NCBI RefSeq assembly: GCF_003314435.2
Contig: NZ_QNVY02000001.1
Location: forward strand, 744,001 to 808,000
Source: Flavobacterium petrolei
GTDB lineage: Bacteria; Bacteroidota; Bacteroidia; Flavobacteriales; Flavobacteriaceae
Length of the DNA: 64,000 bases
Reading direction: 5' to 3'
Below, piece after piece: positions 27,210 to 36,148 of the stretch (its first letter is position 1; each line of letters opens with the position of its first letter). Made by a program: the position numbers and the translations under genes. The notes under the pieces were generated by a model. That model was not told where the DNA came from. It did not search any database and worked only from the letters and a program-made list of their open reading frames with translations.

Positions 27210-27979
27210 TATTTTTTTGTTTTAAAAGGATTTTTCAAACCTTTATACGCTTCTATATCTGCCTTTATTGATCCCACCGCCAAACTCGCTTTTATTCTAA
27301 GTGGTACTTTATTATCATCATCCGAAATCCAAACTGTAAGACTCTCCTGCTCTTTAAACACACGTCCTGATTGTACTAAAGGTCTAAAAATCATTGCTGG
27401 AACAACGCCAAATTTAGTGGTTATATTTTCTCTCCCCATAAACTTTAGCTTGAATTTAGTAGTTTCATCATCAAAAAACATGTCTATTGCCACTGATTCC
27501 CCAATTTTTAACTTATCAATATTAGGGTGATTCCTTAAATAATAAAATGTAGACAGAATATCCTGTGTGTTTTTTGGGACGTAAAGTGTTTTTTCAGTTT
27601 TATGTTTGTAATCCTTTACAACAACTTTATTAACAGACTGATTAAAAAAACCTTCTTGGTTTTTTGTATATCCGCCTTCGTCAATTTTTCGAACAAACTG
27701 GTATGGATTTCTAGTTTCCTTGTCAATATAACTTTCGTACAAGTCATCTACTTTGAAGAAAAAACGCGACATACCCGTGGTGTATCCTCTCCCAACGACG
27801 TGAAAAGTTTTTTTATTGTTGAACGTGGCATCTTTTACTTCTAATGTGGCATAACCTGCATTCACTATTCCGTAATGGATTCTGAATTTAAAATATTCTC
27901 CCACACCATAAGCGTCTTCCTGAGGAGAATTAAAGCTTACCGTTATAAGCAATACAAAGAATAAGATTAATTTTTTCAT
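27209..27979 (-). CDS. DUF3108-domain exported protein
   Basis: The 256-residue protein has a signal peptide (MKKLILFFVLLITVSFNS) and a beta-rich body fitting DUF3108. Typical segments are YFKFRIHYGIVNAGYATLEV, GRGYTTGMSRFFFKVDDLYESY and the ending VPLRIKASLAVGSIKADIEAYKG. Function is unknown; it is likely a periplasmic or cell-envelope protein. It overlaps kynA by one base and reads in the same direction. It has a TATATTTG promoter box at 28024-28031. Confidence 0.87.
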   Translation of the reverse strand: MKKLILFFVLLITVSFNSPQEDAYGVGEYFKFRIHYGIVNAGYATLEVKDATFNNKKTFHVVGRGYTTGMSRFFFKVDDLYESYIDKETRNPYQFVRKIDEGGYTKNQEGFFNQSVNKVVVKDYKHKTEKTLYVPKNTQDILSTFYYLRNHPNIDKLKIGESVAIDMFFDDETTKFKLKFMGRENITTKFGVVPAMIFRPLVQSGRVFKEQESLTVWISDDDNKVPLRIKASLAVGSIKADIEAYKGLKNPFKTKK

Positions 27980-28023
27980 TACTTATTTTGTCAATTTATT
28001 GACTGTATTAGCAAAATTTGTTC

Positions 28024-28031
28024 CAAATATA
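28024..28031 (-). promoter_or_regulatory. Putative -7 box (TATATTTG) of the DUF3108-kynA unit
   Basis: It matches TAnnTTTG on the minus strand, 44 nt before the DUF3108 ATG and downstream of the terminator at 28041-28071. Confidence 0.5.
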
Positions 28032-28040
28032 TCAAAACAA

Positions 28041-28071
28041 AAAAACTCAGTCAAATAATGACTGAGTTTTT
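28041..28071 (-). terminator. Intrinsic terminator downstream of hppD / candidate small RNA
   Basis: AAAAACTCAGTCA (28041-28053) pairs perfectly with TGACTGAGTTTTT (28059-28071) around AATAA. It lies 200 nt beyond the hppD stop codon, past a second promoter-like box. Confidence 0.88.
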
Positions 28072-28156
28072 ATGCTATTAACTAACCAAAAAACTATAAA
28101 CTATGAAATTTATATGAAATCAGGAAGGAAACCACCCCTTCCCTTTTTGCGAGTGC
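28041..28156 (-). ncRNA. Candidate small RNA (about 115 nt)
   Basis: The proposed transcript begins after the TACCTTTG box at 28163-28156 and ends at the terminator at 28071-28041. It contains a second hairpin, GGAAGG with CCTTCC (28123-28142), and short direct repeats (ATGAAAT, AACTAT) on the opposite strand. No ORF longer than a few codons is present. It matches no RNA family that I can recognise with confidence. It could also be a leader or the 3' UTR of hppD. Confidence 0.4.
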
Positions 28157-28163
28157 AAAGGTA
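28156..28163 (-). promoter_or_regulatory. Putative -7 box (TACCTTTG) of the candidate small RNA
   Basis: A strong match to TAnnTTTG in a gene-free stretch, followed by GC-richer sequence. The -33 partner is not clear. Confidence 0.42.
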
Positions 28164-28271
28164 GCTAACAAATTCAGTTATTCTTTCTAAAAATAAAGTT
28201 TAACACAACATTTGCAAAAAAATATGCTGTTCATCGGTTATTTTTTCATAATATGTAAAAATAACACGTTT

Positions 28272-29432
28272 CTATAGCGTTCCTCGCAATTGCTGTTCTC
28301 GCTCAATTGATTCAAATAGCGCTTTAAAGTTTCCCGCACCAAAGCCTTTAGCTCCCATTCTTTGAATAATTTCAAAAAACAAGGTTGGTCTGTCTTGTAC
28401 TGGTTTAGTGAAAATTTGCAATAAATATCCTTCTTCATCGGCATCAACCATAATGGCGAGTTTCTCGATTTCGTTTAAATCTTCTTTCATCATTTTCATG
28501 TGATCGCCCAATCGCTCCGGAATTGCTTCATAATACGTATGCGGAGGAGCGGATAAGAATTCGATTCCTCTGGCTTTCAATTGCGATACCGTTTTGATAA
28601 TATCTTCCGTTGCAATTGCGATATGCTGAATTCCAGGTCCGCCATAAAAGTCCAGATATTCCTCGATTTGTGATTTTTTCTTTCCTTCGGCAGGTTCGTT
28701 GATTGGAAATTTGATTCTTCCGTTTCCGTTTGACATTACTTTACTCATCAACGCCGAATATTCCGTATTGATTTGTTTGTCATCAAAAGAAAGGAAATTC
28801 ACAAATCCCATTACTTCTTCATAGAACTTAACCCAAGTATTCATTTCGTTCCAACCCACATTTCCCACCATGTGGTCTATGTATTTTAATCCTGTTGGCT
28901 CCGGATTGTAATCCGATTTCCATTCTTTGTATCCTGGTAAGAAAACACCTTTGTAGTTTTTGCGTTCTACAAAAATATGAACGGTTTCTCCGTACGTGTA
29001 AATTCCGGAACGCACTACTTCTCCAAACTCATCTTTCTCTACGGTTGGCTCCATAAAAGAGCGCGCTCCACGTTTGATAGTTTCTTCGTAAGCACCAGTA
29101 GCATCTTCTACCCATAGAGCAGCTACTTTCACCCCGTCACCATGTTTTCTCAAATGTTCATGAATTGGAGAATCCTGTGTTAATGGCGTGGTCAATACAA
29201 TGCGGATCTTATCTTGTTTCAGCACATACGATGTTCTGTCTCGTACTCCGGTTTCTAGTCCGGCATACGCCAAAGACTGGTAACCAAAAGCGGTTTTATA
29301 ATAATGTGCAGATTGTTTTGCGTTTCCTACGTAGAATTCTACGTAATCGGTTCCTAGTAAAGGCAGGAAATCTTGTGCTCCTTCAAATATTTTTTCTAGC
29401 CCGTATTCTACTGATTTAAGTTCTTTTGACAT
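28272..29432 (-). CDS. hppD: 4-hydroxyphenylpyruvate dioxygenase
   Basis: It converts 4-hydroxyphenylpyruvate to homogentisate in tyrosine breakdown. From the ATG at 29432 the protein has 386 residues in two VOC-type halves. The iron ligands are the His of YIDHMVGNV, the His of IQHIAIAT and the Glu of TLFFEIIQR. The ending RMGAKGFGAGNFKALFESIE is the family's C-terminal lid. An upstream ATG at 29501 lies inside a repeat and adds 23 residues unlike the family. It is downstream of hmgA on the same strand, separated by repeat element copy B. Confidence 0.96.
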   Translation of the reverse strand: MSKELKSVEYGLEKIFEGAQDFLPLLGTDYVEFYVGNAKQSAHYYKTAFGYQSLAYAGLETGVRDRTSYVLKQDKIRIVLTTPLTQDSPIHEHLRKHGDGVKVAALWVEDATGAYEETIKRGARSFMEPTVEKDEFGEVVRSGIYTYGETVHIFVERKNYKGVFLPGYKEWKSDYNPEPTGLKYIDHMVGNVGWNEMNTWVKFYEEVMGFVNFLSFDDKQINTEYSALMSKVMSNGNGRIKFPINEPAEGKKKSQIEEYLDFYGGPGIQHIAIATEDIIKTVSQLKARGIEFLSAPPHTYYEAIPERLGDHMKMMKEDLNEIEKLAIMVDADEEGYLLQIFTKPVQDRPTLFFEIIQRMGAKGFGAGNFKALFESIEREQQLRGTL

Positions 29433-29469
29433 GGTATTTATTTTTTGATTCGGTACTTCTAGTTTTAGA

Positions 29470-29508
29470 ACACGGATGACGCGGATTAAACTGATGTACA
29501 CGGATGTA
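29470..29508. repeat. CGGAT-type short interspersed repeat
   Basis: Related units ACACGGATG, GCGGATTAAA, ACTGATG and ACACGGATG follow each other within 39 bases, between hppD and element copy B. Similar CGGAT arrays occur in intergenic DNA of Flavobacteriia in my recollection. Function is unknown. Confidence 0.45.
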
Positions 29509-29545
29509 TTAATTTAAAATTATGTTGTTGTTTATTCTAAAGCCC

Positions 29546-29644
29546 TAGCCCTGATGGTCGAATTGCTCTCGCAATTACCTTTTCTGGTCTCGTTTTTTTA
29601 ACGAGACCAGAAAAAGATAAAGCGTACAGCAGGAAATAGCTCCT
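29546..29644. repeat. Dispersed intergenic element, copy B
   Basis: The ends TAGCCCTGAT (29546-29555) and ACAGCAGGAAATAGCTCCT match the other two copies. The core is a 15-bp perfect stem (29580-29594 with 29600-29614). A second small hairpin, AATTGC-TCTC-GCAATT at 29561-29576, sits in the left arm. It separates hmgA from hppD. Confidence 0.7.
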
Positions 29645-29646
29645 TA

Positions 29647-30804
29647 TTACTCTACCCAAGATTTATAGTACTGACCATCATCTAATCCCATCGCTTCTTC
29701 AGTTACCATTAAAGGGCGAAAGGTATCGACCATTACGGCTAATTCATGGGTTTCTGTATGACCTATACTGCGTTCCATGGCTCCCGGTGCGGGTCCGTGT
29801 GGAATGCCTTTTGGGTGTAATGTAATGTGACCTTGCTCGATATTATTACGGCTCATGAAATCGCCATCTACATAATACAAAACCTCATCACTATCAATAT
29901 TACTGTGATTGTAAGGCGCTGGAATGGCTTTTGGGTGGTAATCGTACAGTCGCGGACAGAACGAACAAACGACGAATGTTGCCGTTTCGAAGGTTTGATG
30001 GACCGGTGGCGGCTGGTGTACGCGACCCGTTATAGGTTCAAAATTATGAATGCTGAATCCGTAAGGGAAATTATAACCGTCCCAACCCACAACATCAAAG
30101 GGATGCGTGGCGTAAACGACTTCATGCATCATTCCTTCTTTCTTGATTTTAATTAGAAAATCGCCTTTTTCATCGTGCGTTTCTAACTCGTTTGGCAAAA
30201 TAAAATCACGCTCGCAAAACGGCGAATGTTCTAAATGTTGCCCTGATTCGTTTTTATAGCGTTTTGGTGTATAAAAAGGCGCAAATGATTCAACGTAAAA
30301 CAATCTGTTTTCCGAAGTTTCAAAATCAATTTGGTAAATCATTCCGCGAGGAATAATTAAGTAATCGCCATATTCGAAAGGAATATTTCCCATCATGGTA
30401 CGCAATTTTCCTTTTCCTTTATGGATGAAAATCATTTCATCGGCATCGGCATTTTTATAGAAATAGTTACGTAATGATTGCCTTGGCGCGGCTAATCCTA
30501 TCGTACAATCTTTGTTGACCAACATAGCTTTGCGGCTGTCCAAAAAATCGTCTTCTGGTTTTAGCTCAAAGCCTTTCAGTAATAATGATTTGATGTTTTT
30601 TCCAATAGCAATTTTGGGCTCTACTGAATAGGATTTTAGAATTTCCTTGACTTGCGTAGGCCTGTGAACGTGATATAACAATGACGAATGACCGTGAAAA
30701 CCTTCTGTTCCAAAGAGTTGTTCGTAATACAAACCACCCGTTGGTTTTTCGAATTGTGTGTGTCTTTTTTGAGGAAAACTCCCCAATTTATGGTATAAAG
30801 GCAT
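29647..30804 (-). CDS. hmgA: Homogentisate 1,2-dioxygenase
   Basis: It opens the ring of homogentisate to maleylacetoacetate. The 385-residue cupin enzyme has LRNYFYKNADADEMIFIHKGKGKLRT in the N-terminal cupin, HPFDVVGWDGYNFPYGF, and the iron-binding region around NHSNIDSDEVLYYVDGDF and HPKGIPHGPAPGAMERSIG. The partner hppD is the next gene downstream. Fumarylacetoacetase and maleylacetoacetate isomerase are not in the window. It is shorter than the ~440-residue human and Pseudomonas enzymes, which is usual for the Bacteroidota form. Confidence 0.94.
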   Translation of the reverse strand: MPLYHKLGSFPQKRHTQFEKPTGGLYYEQLFGTEGFHGHSSLLYHVHRPTQVKEILKSYSVEPKIAIGKNIKSLLLKGFELKPEDDFLDSRKAMLVNKDCTIGLAAPRQSLRNYFYKNADADEMIFIHKGKGKLRTMMGNIPFEYGDYLIIPRGMIYQIDFETSENRLFYVESFAPFYTPKRYKNESGQHLEHSPFCERDFILPNELETHDEKGDFLIKIKKEGMMHEVVYATHPFDVVGWDGYNFPYGFSIHNFEPITGRVHQPPPVHQTFETATFVVCSFCPRLYDYHPKAIPAPYNHSNIDSDEVLYYVDGDFMSRNNIEQGHITLHPKGIPHGPAPGAMERSIGHTETHELAVMVDTFRPLMVTEEAMGLDDGQYYKSWVE

Positions 30805-30989
30805 GATTTTTTTGTTTAAAAGTGTAACAAATTAAAGTTGAGATTACTTTATAATGTGCTATGATAAATCAAAAAAAAGAATACTTACTCAGGATTTCTC
30901 TTGATAAGGAATTGAAGATACTCTAATAAACCTAGCCATTTTGTTTTCATTATAACAAATATCGGAATTATTATTGAAATAAATTATAA

Positions 30990-33188
30990 TTAAAACAAAA
31001 ACCCAATACTAAACCATGTAAATCCTTTGGGCTGTTCTGGAGACCAAGAATATTTTATTTCTATGGGTCCAATCACTGTTTCTAAACCATATCCAACGGC
31101 ATAACCAGAATATTTCGGAATCGAAACCCAATCCACTGATTCAAAAATCCGATCTCCAATATTAGCAAAATTTGCTGAAAAATTGACGTGGTTTTTCTTC
31201 AAAAACTCATAATCTAGCGTTCCCGTTGATTTTATATAACTATTGGCTGCCACGCTCAAATAATCGTACCCGTATAAATATTTAAAATTATTCAACGGAT
31301 TAAATCCATACCCTCCTAAAACAAAATTAAAAAAGGCAACACTTTCCTGACCAAAAGAAAATCCGGCATCGGTTTGAAATTTTACAGTGGCGTTTTTAAA
31401 CAAAGTTGCTGCAACTCCAAAATCTCCTTTGGCAATGGAATACGGTTTGAAATCACCTGTATAATTGGACGACAATAAATACGATTGAACATCACCTGTG
31501 AAATACCATCCTTTTTTAGGGAAATATTTATTATCAAATGAATCGTATTTCATGTACCCAAAAAGACTAAAATAATTACTGTTGTCAATTATTGGGTCAA
31601 CAGTAGCAAGTGTTTCTGATTTTATCTTTAAATATTTAAGTTCTACACCGCCGCCTATCAAGAATTTCTGAACAAATAAAGACTGGAAATACGCCTGATT
31701 TGTAATGTCCGTAAAGTCCACATTCAGAGAATTTATATCCGGATTATTGAGCGTTGTACTGCTTATTCCTTTGGCTACGTTTCTATTGAATTGGTTATAG
31801 TGTGATTTGAAACCAAAACTCAAATTGAATCCGTTTTCAATATAGTAATCAAGATTATACCTGATATTATCACCTAAAACAATATCAAATGAAGCTACAT
31901 CATTTTTAAAAATTGCTTTTTTACGCGTCAAATTCACTAAAACACCACTTTTGAACAAATTATCATAGTGCAATCCAAATTTCAAATATGTTTTTGTCGG
32001 ATTCTCTCTCAGATTAATATTCAAATCAACATCTTGCTTGTTTGCTTCCAATGAATACGAAATGGAGCTGAAATTTTTAGTTGCATTAATATTATTAATT
32101 CCCTTTAACAAATCATCATAACAGGTTTTTGCTCCAGGTTTAAATTTTAATTTCCCAACAACATACTCTTTAGTATAATTATCTAATTCGTTGCTGTTTA
32201 TCGCTCTGATTTGCAGGCTGTCTGACCTTAACTCCATCTTTGGTTTGTGATATGGATCAGACATATCCACAATATTTTTCAATTGTTCATAAACAGCAAA
32301 TGTTGCTTCTTCTCCTTTTCTTATAATTTCATCTCCCTTATCAAAAGAAACCACGCCGTATTGAGAAATGTCTGGTTTTATATAAATATCAGTGTTGGAT
32401 ATATTCTTCTTCATTCTTTCGATAGACTGAAGACTGGTTATTTGGACTAAAATTTTAGTTGCATCTTTAAGTTGTGTTCGATCCAATAATCCATCCTGAA
32501 CATCAACACCTATTATGATATCAGCACCTAATTTCCGAACCTCTTCAATTGGGTAATTATTCACAACGCCACCATCTACCAAAATTTTCCCATCAATTTC
32601 CACAGGAGAAAACAAAGAAGGAAATGCTGAACTTGCAATCATGGCCTGCGCCAAATTCCCTTTATTCAACAGCACTTCTTCTCCGGTTTCAATATTAGTA
32701 CCAATACATAAAAAAGGAATCGGAAGCTTATTGAAATCTTTGATATGCCTTACGTTTCTAGTAATCCTAGTCAATAAATTATAATTGTACATTCCTTTAG
32801 ACAAGGCTTCGGGAATTCCAATTTTCATTTTATTAAATGGTAAAACCAGCGCATATAACTCGTCATTTCTTCTTTCGTAAAAATTTTTAGATGATCTGGG
32901 AATAAAATCGTTGATTAATTCACTGAAATTTGTCGATTGAAAAATAGAATCAATTTGAGTTGCATTATATCCAGAAGCGTAAAGGCCGCCAATAACCGCA
33001 CCCATACTGGTTCCGCCAATGTAATCAATCTTGACACCAGCTTCCTCTAATACTTTCAAAACTCCAATATGAGCAAAACCTTTTGCACCACCACCACTTA
33101 AAACCAAACCTATTTTAGGTCTTTTTTGCTCTTGCGAAAACACGGTCAAACTGATAAAAACAATGAATAATAGTACGATTTTTTTCAT
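30990..33188 (-). CDS. Patatin-like phospholipase fused to a BamA-type barrel (PlpD-like)
   Basis: The 732-residue protein (from the ATG at 33188) has a signal peptide ending near SLTVFSQ. The patatin domain (about 25-310) carries the oxyanion motif SGGGAKGFAHIG, the nucleophile in GGTSMGAVIGG and the catalytic Asp in DGGVVNNYP. A POTRA-like part follows near 340-400, then a beta-barrel ending IKYSWSPEQPKGFTWFSIGFLF. This is the type Vd autotransporter-like architecture. It is probably an outer-membrane phospholipase; whether the enzyme domain is surface exposed is not clear from sequence. Confidence 0.93.
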   Translation of the reverse strand: MKKIVLLFIVFISLTVFSQEQKRPKIGLVLSGGGAKGFAHIGVLKVLEEAGVKIDYIGGTSMGAVIGGLYASGYNATQIDSIFQSTNFSELINDFIPRSSKNFYERRNDELYALVLPFNKMKIGIPEALSKGMYNYNLLTRITRNVRHIKDFNKLPIPFLCIGTNIETGEEVLLNKGNLAQAMIASSAFPSLFSPVEIDGKILVDGGVVNNYPIEEVRKLGADIIIGVDVQDGLLDRTQLKDATKILVQITSLQSIERMKKNISNTDIYIKPDISQYGVVSFDKGDEIIRKGEEATFAVYEQLKNIVDMSDPYHKPKMELRSDSLQIRAINSNELDNYTKEYVVGKLKFKPGAKTCYDDLLKGINNINATKNFSSISYSLEANKQDVDLNINLRENPTKTYLKFGLHYDNLFKSGVLVNLTRKKAIFKNDVASFDIVLGDNIRYNLDYYIENGFNLSFGFKSHYNQFNRNVAKGISSTTLNNPDINSLNVDFTDITNQAYFQSLFVQKFLIGGGVELKYLKIKSETLATVDPIIDNSNYFSLFGYMKYDSFDNKYFPKKGWYFTGDVQSYLLSSNYTGDFKPYSIAKGDFGVAATLFKNATVKFQTDAGFSFGQESVAFFNFVLGGYGFNPLNNFKYLYGYDYLSVAANSYIKSTGTLDYEFLKKNHVNFSANFANIGDRIFESVDWVSIPKYSGYAVGYGLETVIGPIEIKYSWSPEQPKGFTWFSIGFLF

Positions 33189-33224
33189 AAGCAGCAATTT
33201 GTTCCGTAATAGAATCTGATGGTG

Positions 33225-35027
33225 TTAATTTTCTTTTGTTGCCTTGTAAAATTCGGTAATTTTTTTGGCTTTTGATACACCTATAACGTCCGAAATTTCT
33301 TTTTCTGTCGCTAATTTCAATCTTTTAACACTTTTGAAGTGTTGAATCAAAGTCAGCATTGTTTTTTCTCCAATGCCGGGAATGCTTTCTATCGAAGAAT
33401 TCAGCGCTGCTTTACTCCTTTTGTCCCGGTGATGCGTAATCCCAAAACGGTGCGCTTCGTTTCGCAATTGCTGGATAATTTTCAGTGTTTCAGATTTTTT
33501 ATCTAAATACAACGGAATAGAATCTCCCGGATAAAACAGCTCTTCCAGTCTTTTGGCAATACCAATTATGGCAATTTTTCCTCGAAGCCCTAATTCATCA
33601 ATACTTTTCAGTGCCGATGATAATTGTCCTTTTCCACCATCAATAATGATTAAATTCGGCAACGGTTGATTTTCATCAAGCAATCGTTTGTATCTTCTGT
33701 AAACCACTTCGGTCATCGAAGCAAAATCATCGGGCCCTTCGACCGTTTTTATATTAAAATGGCGGTAATCTTTTTTGCTGGGTTTCCCATCTTTAAAAAC
33801 CACACAAGCTGCCACAGGATTTGTTCCTTGAATATTTGAGTTATCAAAACATTCGATGTGTCTTGGCTCGACCGGCAATCGCAAATCTTTTTGCATTTGA
33901 GCCATAATTCGTTTCGTATGGCGATCCGGATCTACAATTTGCAATTGTTTGAGTTGTTCAATTCGGTAAAACTTAGCGTTTCGGATTGACAAATCCAAAA
34001 TTTGCTTTTTATCGCCTAGTTGCGGAACGGTGATTTTTATATTCTCTCCCAAGTCCACATGAAACGGAACAATAACTTCTCTGGACAGCAAATGAAAACG
34101 CTCTCGCAGTTCAATAATCGCCAATTCTAATAACTCTTCATCCGTTTCGTCGAGTTTCTTTTTGATTTCCATCGTATGAGAACGAATAATCGAGCCGTGA
34201 GAAATTTGCAGGAAATTCACATACGCCGCGCTTTCATCTGAAACAATCGAAAACACATCAATATTGGTGATTTTTGGATTTACAATCGTGGATCGCGATT
34301 GGTAATTCTCTAAAATCTCAATTTTTTCCTTTATTTTTTGCGCTTCTTCAAAATGCATGTCAGCAGCTAAACTGGTCATAACACGTTTAAAATCTTTCAT
34401 GCTCTCTTTGAAATTTCCTTTCAGGATTTCGCGAATAGCATCTACTTGTTTTTGGTAATTCTCCAAAGTTTCATAACCTTCACAAGGCCCCATACAATTA
34501 CCAATATGATATTCAAGACAAACCTTAAATTTACCGCTTTCAATATTGCTTTTACTCAAATCAAAATTGCAAGTTCGTAGCGGATACAGTTCTTTGATCA
34601 GCTCTAAAATAGTACTTACGGTCTTAAAACTGGTGTAAGGACCAAAATATTCCGACCCATCTTTGACCATTCTGCGGGTTGCAAAAATGCGCGAAAAAGG
34701 TTCTTTCTTGATACACAACCACGGATAACTTTTATCATCCCGCAACAATACATTATAACGTGGCTGCAGGGTTTTTATAAGGTTATTTTCTAATAAAAGC
34801 GCATCGGTCTCCGTAGGGACAACAATGTGTTTTATTGTGACAATTTTCTTTACAAGCACATTGGTTTTAGCCGTATCATGAATTTTATTGAAATAAGAAG
34901 AAACTCGCTTTTTAAGATTTTTGGCTTTGCCCACATACAAAATTTTCCCTTCTTTGTCGTAATATTGGTATACGCCGGGATTATCAGGCAAGGTTTGGAT
35001 TTGTAGGGCTAAAGTTGTTGGATTCAT
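33225..35027 (-). CDS. uvrC: Excinuclease ABC subunit C
   Basis: UvrC makes both incisions in nucleotide excision repair. The 600-residue chain has the N-terminal GIY-YIG nuclease (PGVYQYYDKEGKILYVGKAKNLKKRV), a UVR segment near residues 200-235 (AADMHFEEAQKIKEKI), the RNase H-like C-terminal nuclease around ECFDNSNIQGTNPVAACVVF, and terminal helix-hairpin-helix motifs (IPGIGEKTMLTLIQHF). It reads on the same strand as the patatin gene, 28 nt upstream of it, so the two may be co-transcribed. Confidence 0.97.
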   Translation of the reverse strand: MNPTTLALQIQTLPDNPGVYQYYDKEGKILYVGKAKNLKKRVSSYFNKIHDTAKTNVLVKKIVTIKHIVVPTETDALLLENNLIKTLQPRYNVLLRDDKSYPWLCIKKEPFSRIFATRRMVKDGSEYFGPYTSFKTVSTILELIKELYPLRTCNFDLSKSNIESGKFKVCLEYHIGNCMGPCEGYETLENYQKQVDAIREILKGNFKESMKDFKRVMTSLAADMHFEEAQKIKEKIEILENYQSRSTIVNPKITNIDVFSIVSDESAAYVNFLQISHGSIIRSHTMEIKKKLDETDEELLELAIIELRERFHLLSREVIVPFHVDLGENIKITVPQLGDKKQILDLSIRNAKFYRIEQLKQLQIVDPDRHTKRIMAQMQKDLRLPVEPRHIECFDNSNIQGTNPVAACVVFKDGKPSKKDYRHFNIKTVEGPDDFASMTEVVYRRYKRLLDENQPLPNLIIIDGGKGQLSSALKSIDELGLRGKIAIIGIAKRLEELFYPGDSIPLYLDKKSETLKIIQQLRNEAHRFGITHHRDKRSKAALNSSIESIPGIGEKTMLTLIQHFKSVKRLKLATEKEISDVIGVSKAKKITEFYKATKEN

Positions 35028-35154
35028 GTAACAAAGTTAATCTCAAAAATCCCCAAATACAAATCAATGTTCTTGAAATCTTACTGAGGAAAATTTTATC
35101 GGAATTTTAGTTTCTAATTCGTTATTATCCTTATTTTTATGCTTTCAAGAACCT

Positions 35155-36138
35155 ATGATGAAAATTAATACCACACCTATTGTTCTTTTTGGCGAAAGCA
35201 TAAATCCGGGCGAAAGCAAAACTATCAATGTCGAAATTGCGAGACTGCACACCACCACAAAACTGAACATCCCTATTATCGTGCGACGCTCCAAGTTTGA
35301 AGGTCCCGTTGTTCTTTTCTCGGCGGGAATTCATGGTGACGAAATCAATGGAGTCGAAATCGTACGCCAGCTCATTTACAAAAAAATAAACAAGCCAAAA
35401 AGAGGTACAATCATTTGTATTCCAATAATAAACGTATACGGATTCGTCAATAAATCACGAGAATTTCCAGACGGTCGGGATTTAAATCGCGTTTTTCCCG
35501 GAAGTAAAACCGGTTCTTTGGCCAGCCGATTTGCATTTCATATTTTAGCTGAAATCATGCCATTGGTAGAATATGCCGTCGATTTTCATGCCGGTGGAGC
35601 GAGTCGTTTCAACGCACCACAAATTAGAATAGCACATAATAATGCTGATTTAAAAATTCTTGCCGATGTTTTTAATGCACCTTTCACCTTATATTCCAGA
35701 AATATAATGGGCTCTTTTAGGAGTTCCAGTGAAAGAATGGATGTCAAAATGTTGCTTTTTGAAGGCGGAAAATCATTAGATATCAACAATGATATCGCCG
35801 AGGAAGGCATAAATGGAGCAAAGCGTCTGCTTAAACATCTTGATATGCTAGATTTAAAACATACTGCGGTACAACAAAAATCCAACACCATTTATATTGA
35901 AAAATCTGGCTGGATACGCGCCAAATGTTCCGGATTATTACATGATTACGATACTATTGGGAAATTTGTAAAAAAAGGAACTATTCTTGCCACCATAACG
36001 GATCCGTACGGAAAATTTGAAAGAAAAGTAAAAGCGCCAAACGATGGCTATATCATCAATGCCAATCATTCCCCAATTGTCTATGAAGGAGATGCTATTT
36101 ATCATTTGTCGAATGCTCTTGGAGAAGAAGGAGAATAA
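35155..36138 (+). CDS. Succinylglutamate desuccinylase/aspartoacylase-family hydrolase
   Basis: A 327-residue zinc-dependent M14-like hydrolase. The zinc site is H60 and E63 in AGIHGDEINGVE, with a third His in VDFHAGG near residue 146. RDLNRVFPG is another family motif. The C-terminal 100 residues form a beta-rich domain (KSGWIRAKCSGLLHDYDTIGKFVKKG). The substrate is unknown; relatives remove acyl groups from amino acids or act on small amides. The start at ATG-ATG (35155 or 35158) is uncertain by one codon. It ends 10 nt before the cyclo-ligase gene. Confidence 0.87.
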   Translation: MMKINTTPIVLFGESINPGESKTINVEIARLHTTTKLNIPIIVRRSKFEGPVVLFSAGIHGDEINGVEIVRQLIYKKINKPKRGTIICIPIINVYGFVNKSREFPDGRDLNRVFPGSKTGSLASRFAFHILAEIMPLVEYAVDFHAGGASRFNAPQIRIAHNNADLKILADVFNAPFTLYSRNIMGSFRSSSERMDVKMLLFEGGKSLDINNDIAEEGINGAKRLLKHLDMLDLKHTAVQQKSNTIYIEKSGWIRAKCSGLLHDYDTIGKFVKKGTILATITDPYGKFERKVKAPNDGYIINANHSPIVYEGDAIYHLSNALGEEGE

Positions 36139-36148
36139 AATATTTAAA

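Larger units (their letters stand above)
27980..28271. other. Spacer holding a candidate small-RNA unit
   Basis: No ORF of note lies in these 292 bases. They contain, on the minus strand, a TACCTTTG box (28156-28163), about 115 nt with an internal hairpin, an intrinsic terminator (28041-28071), and then a separate promoter box for the DUF3108 gene (28024-28031). Confidence 0.6.

Noticed and set aside
28081..28160. Signal recognition particle RNA (4.5S) at the CAGGAAGGAAACCACC stretch
   Set aside because: The GGAAGGAA core resembles the SRP tetraloop region, but the flanking bases do not pair as the SRP hairpin needs and the likely transcript runs on the other strand.
29611..29644. Repeat copy B as the ordinary terminator of hmgA
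   Set aside because: On the minus strand the T-run precedes the stem rather than following it, so a standard intrinsic terminator is not supported.
36044..36148. Longer start for the cyclo-ligase gene
   Set aside because: The extra 35 residues are encoded inside the upstream hydrolase gene and have no counterpart in the family; the ATG at 36149 follows the upstream stop codon properly.
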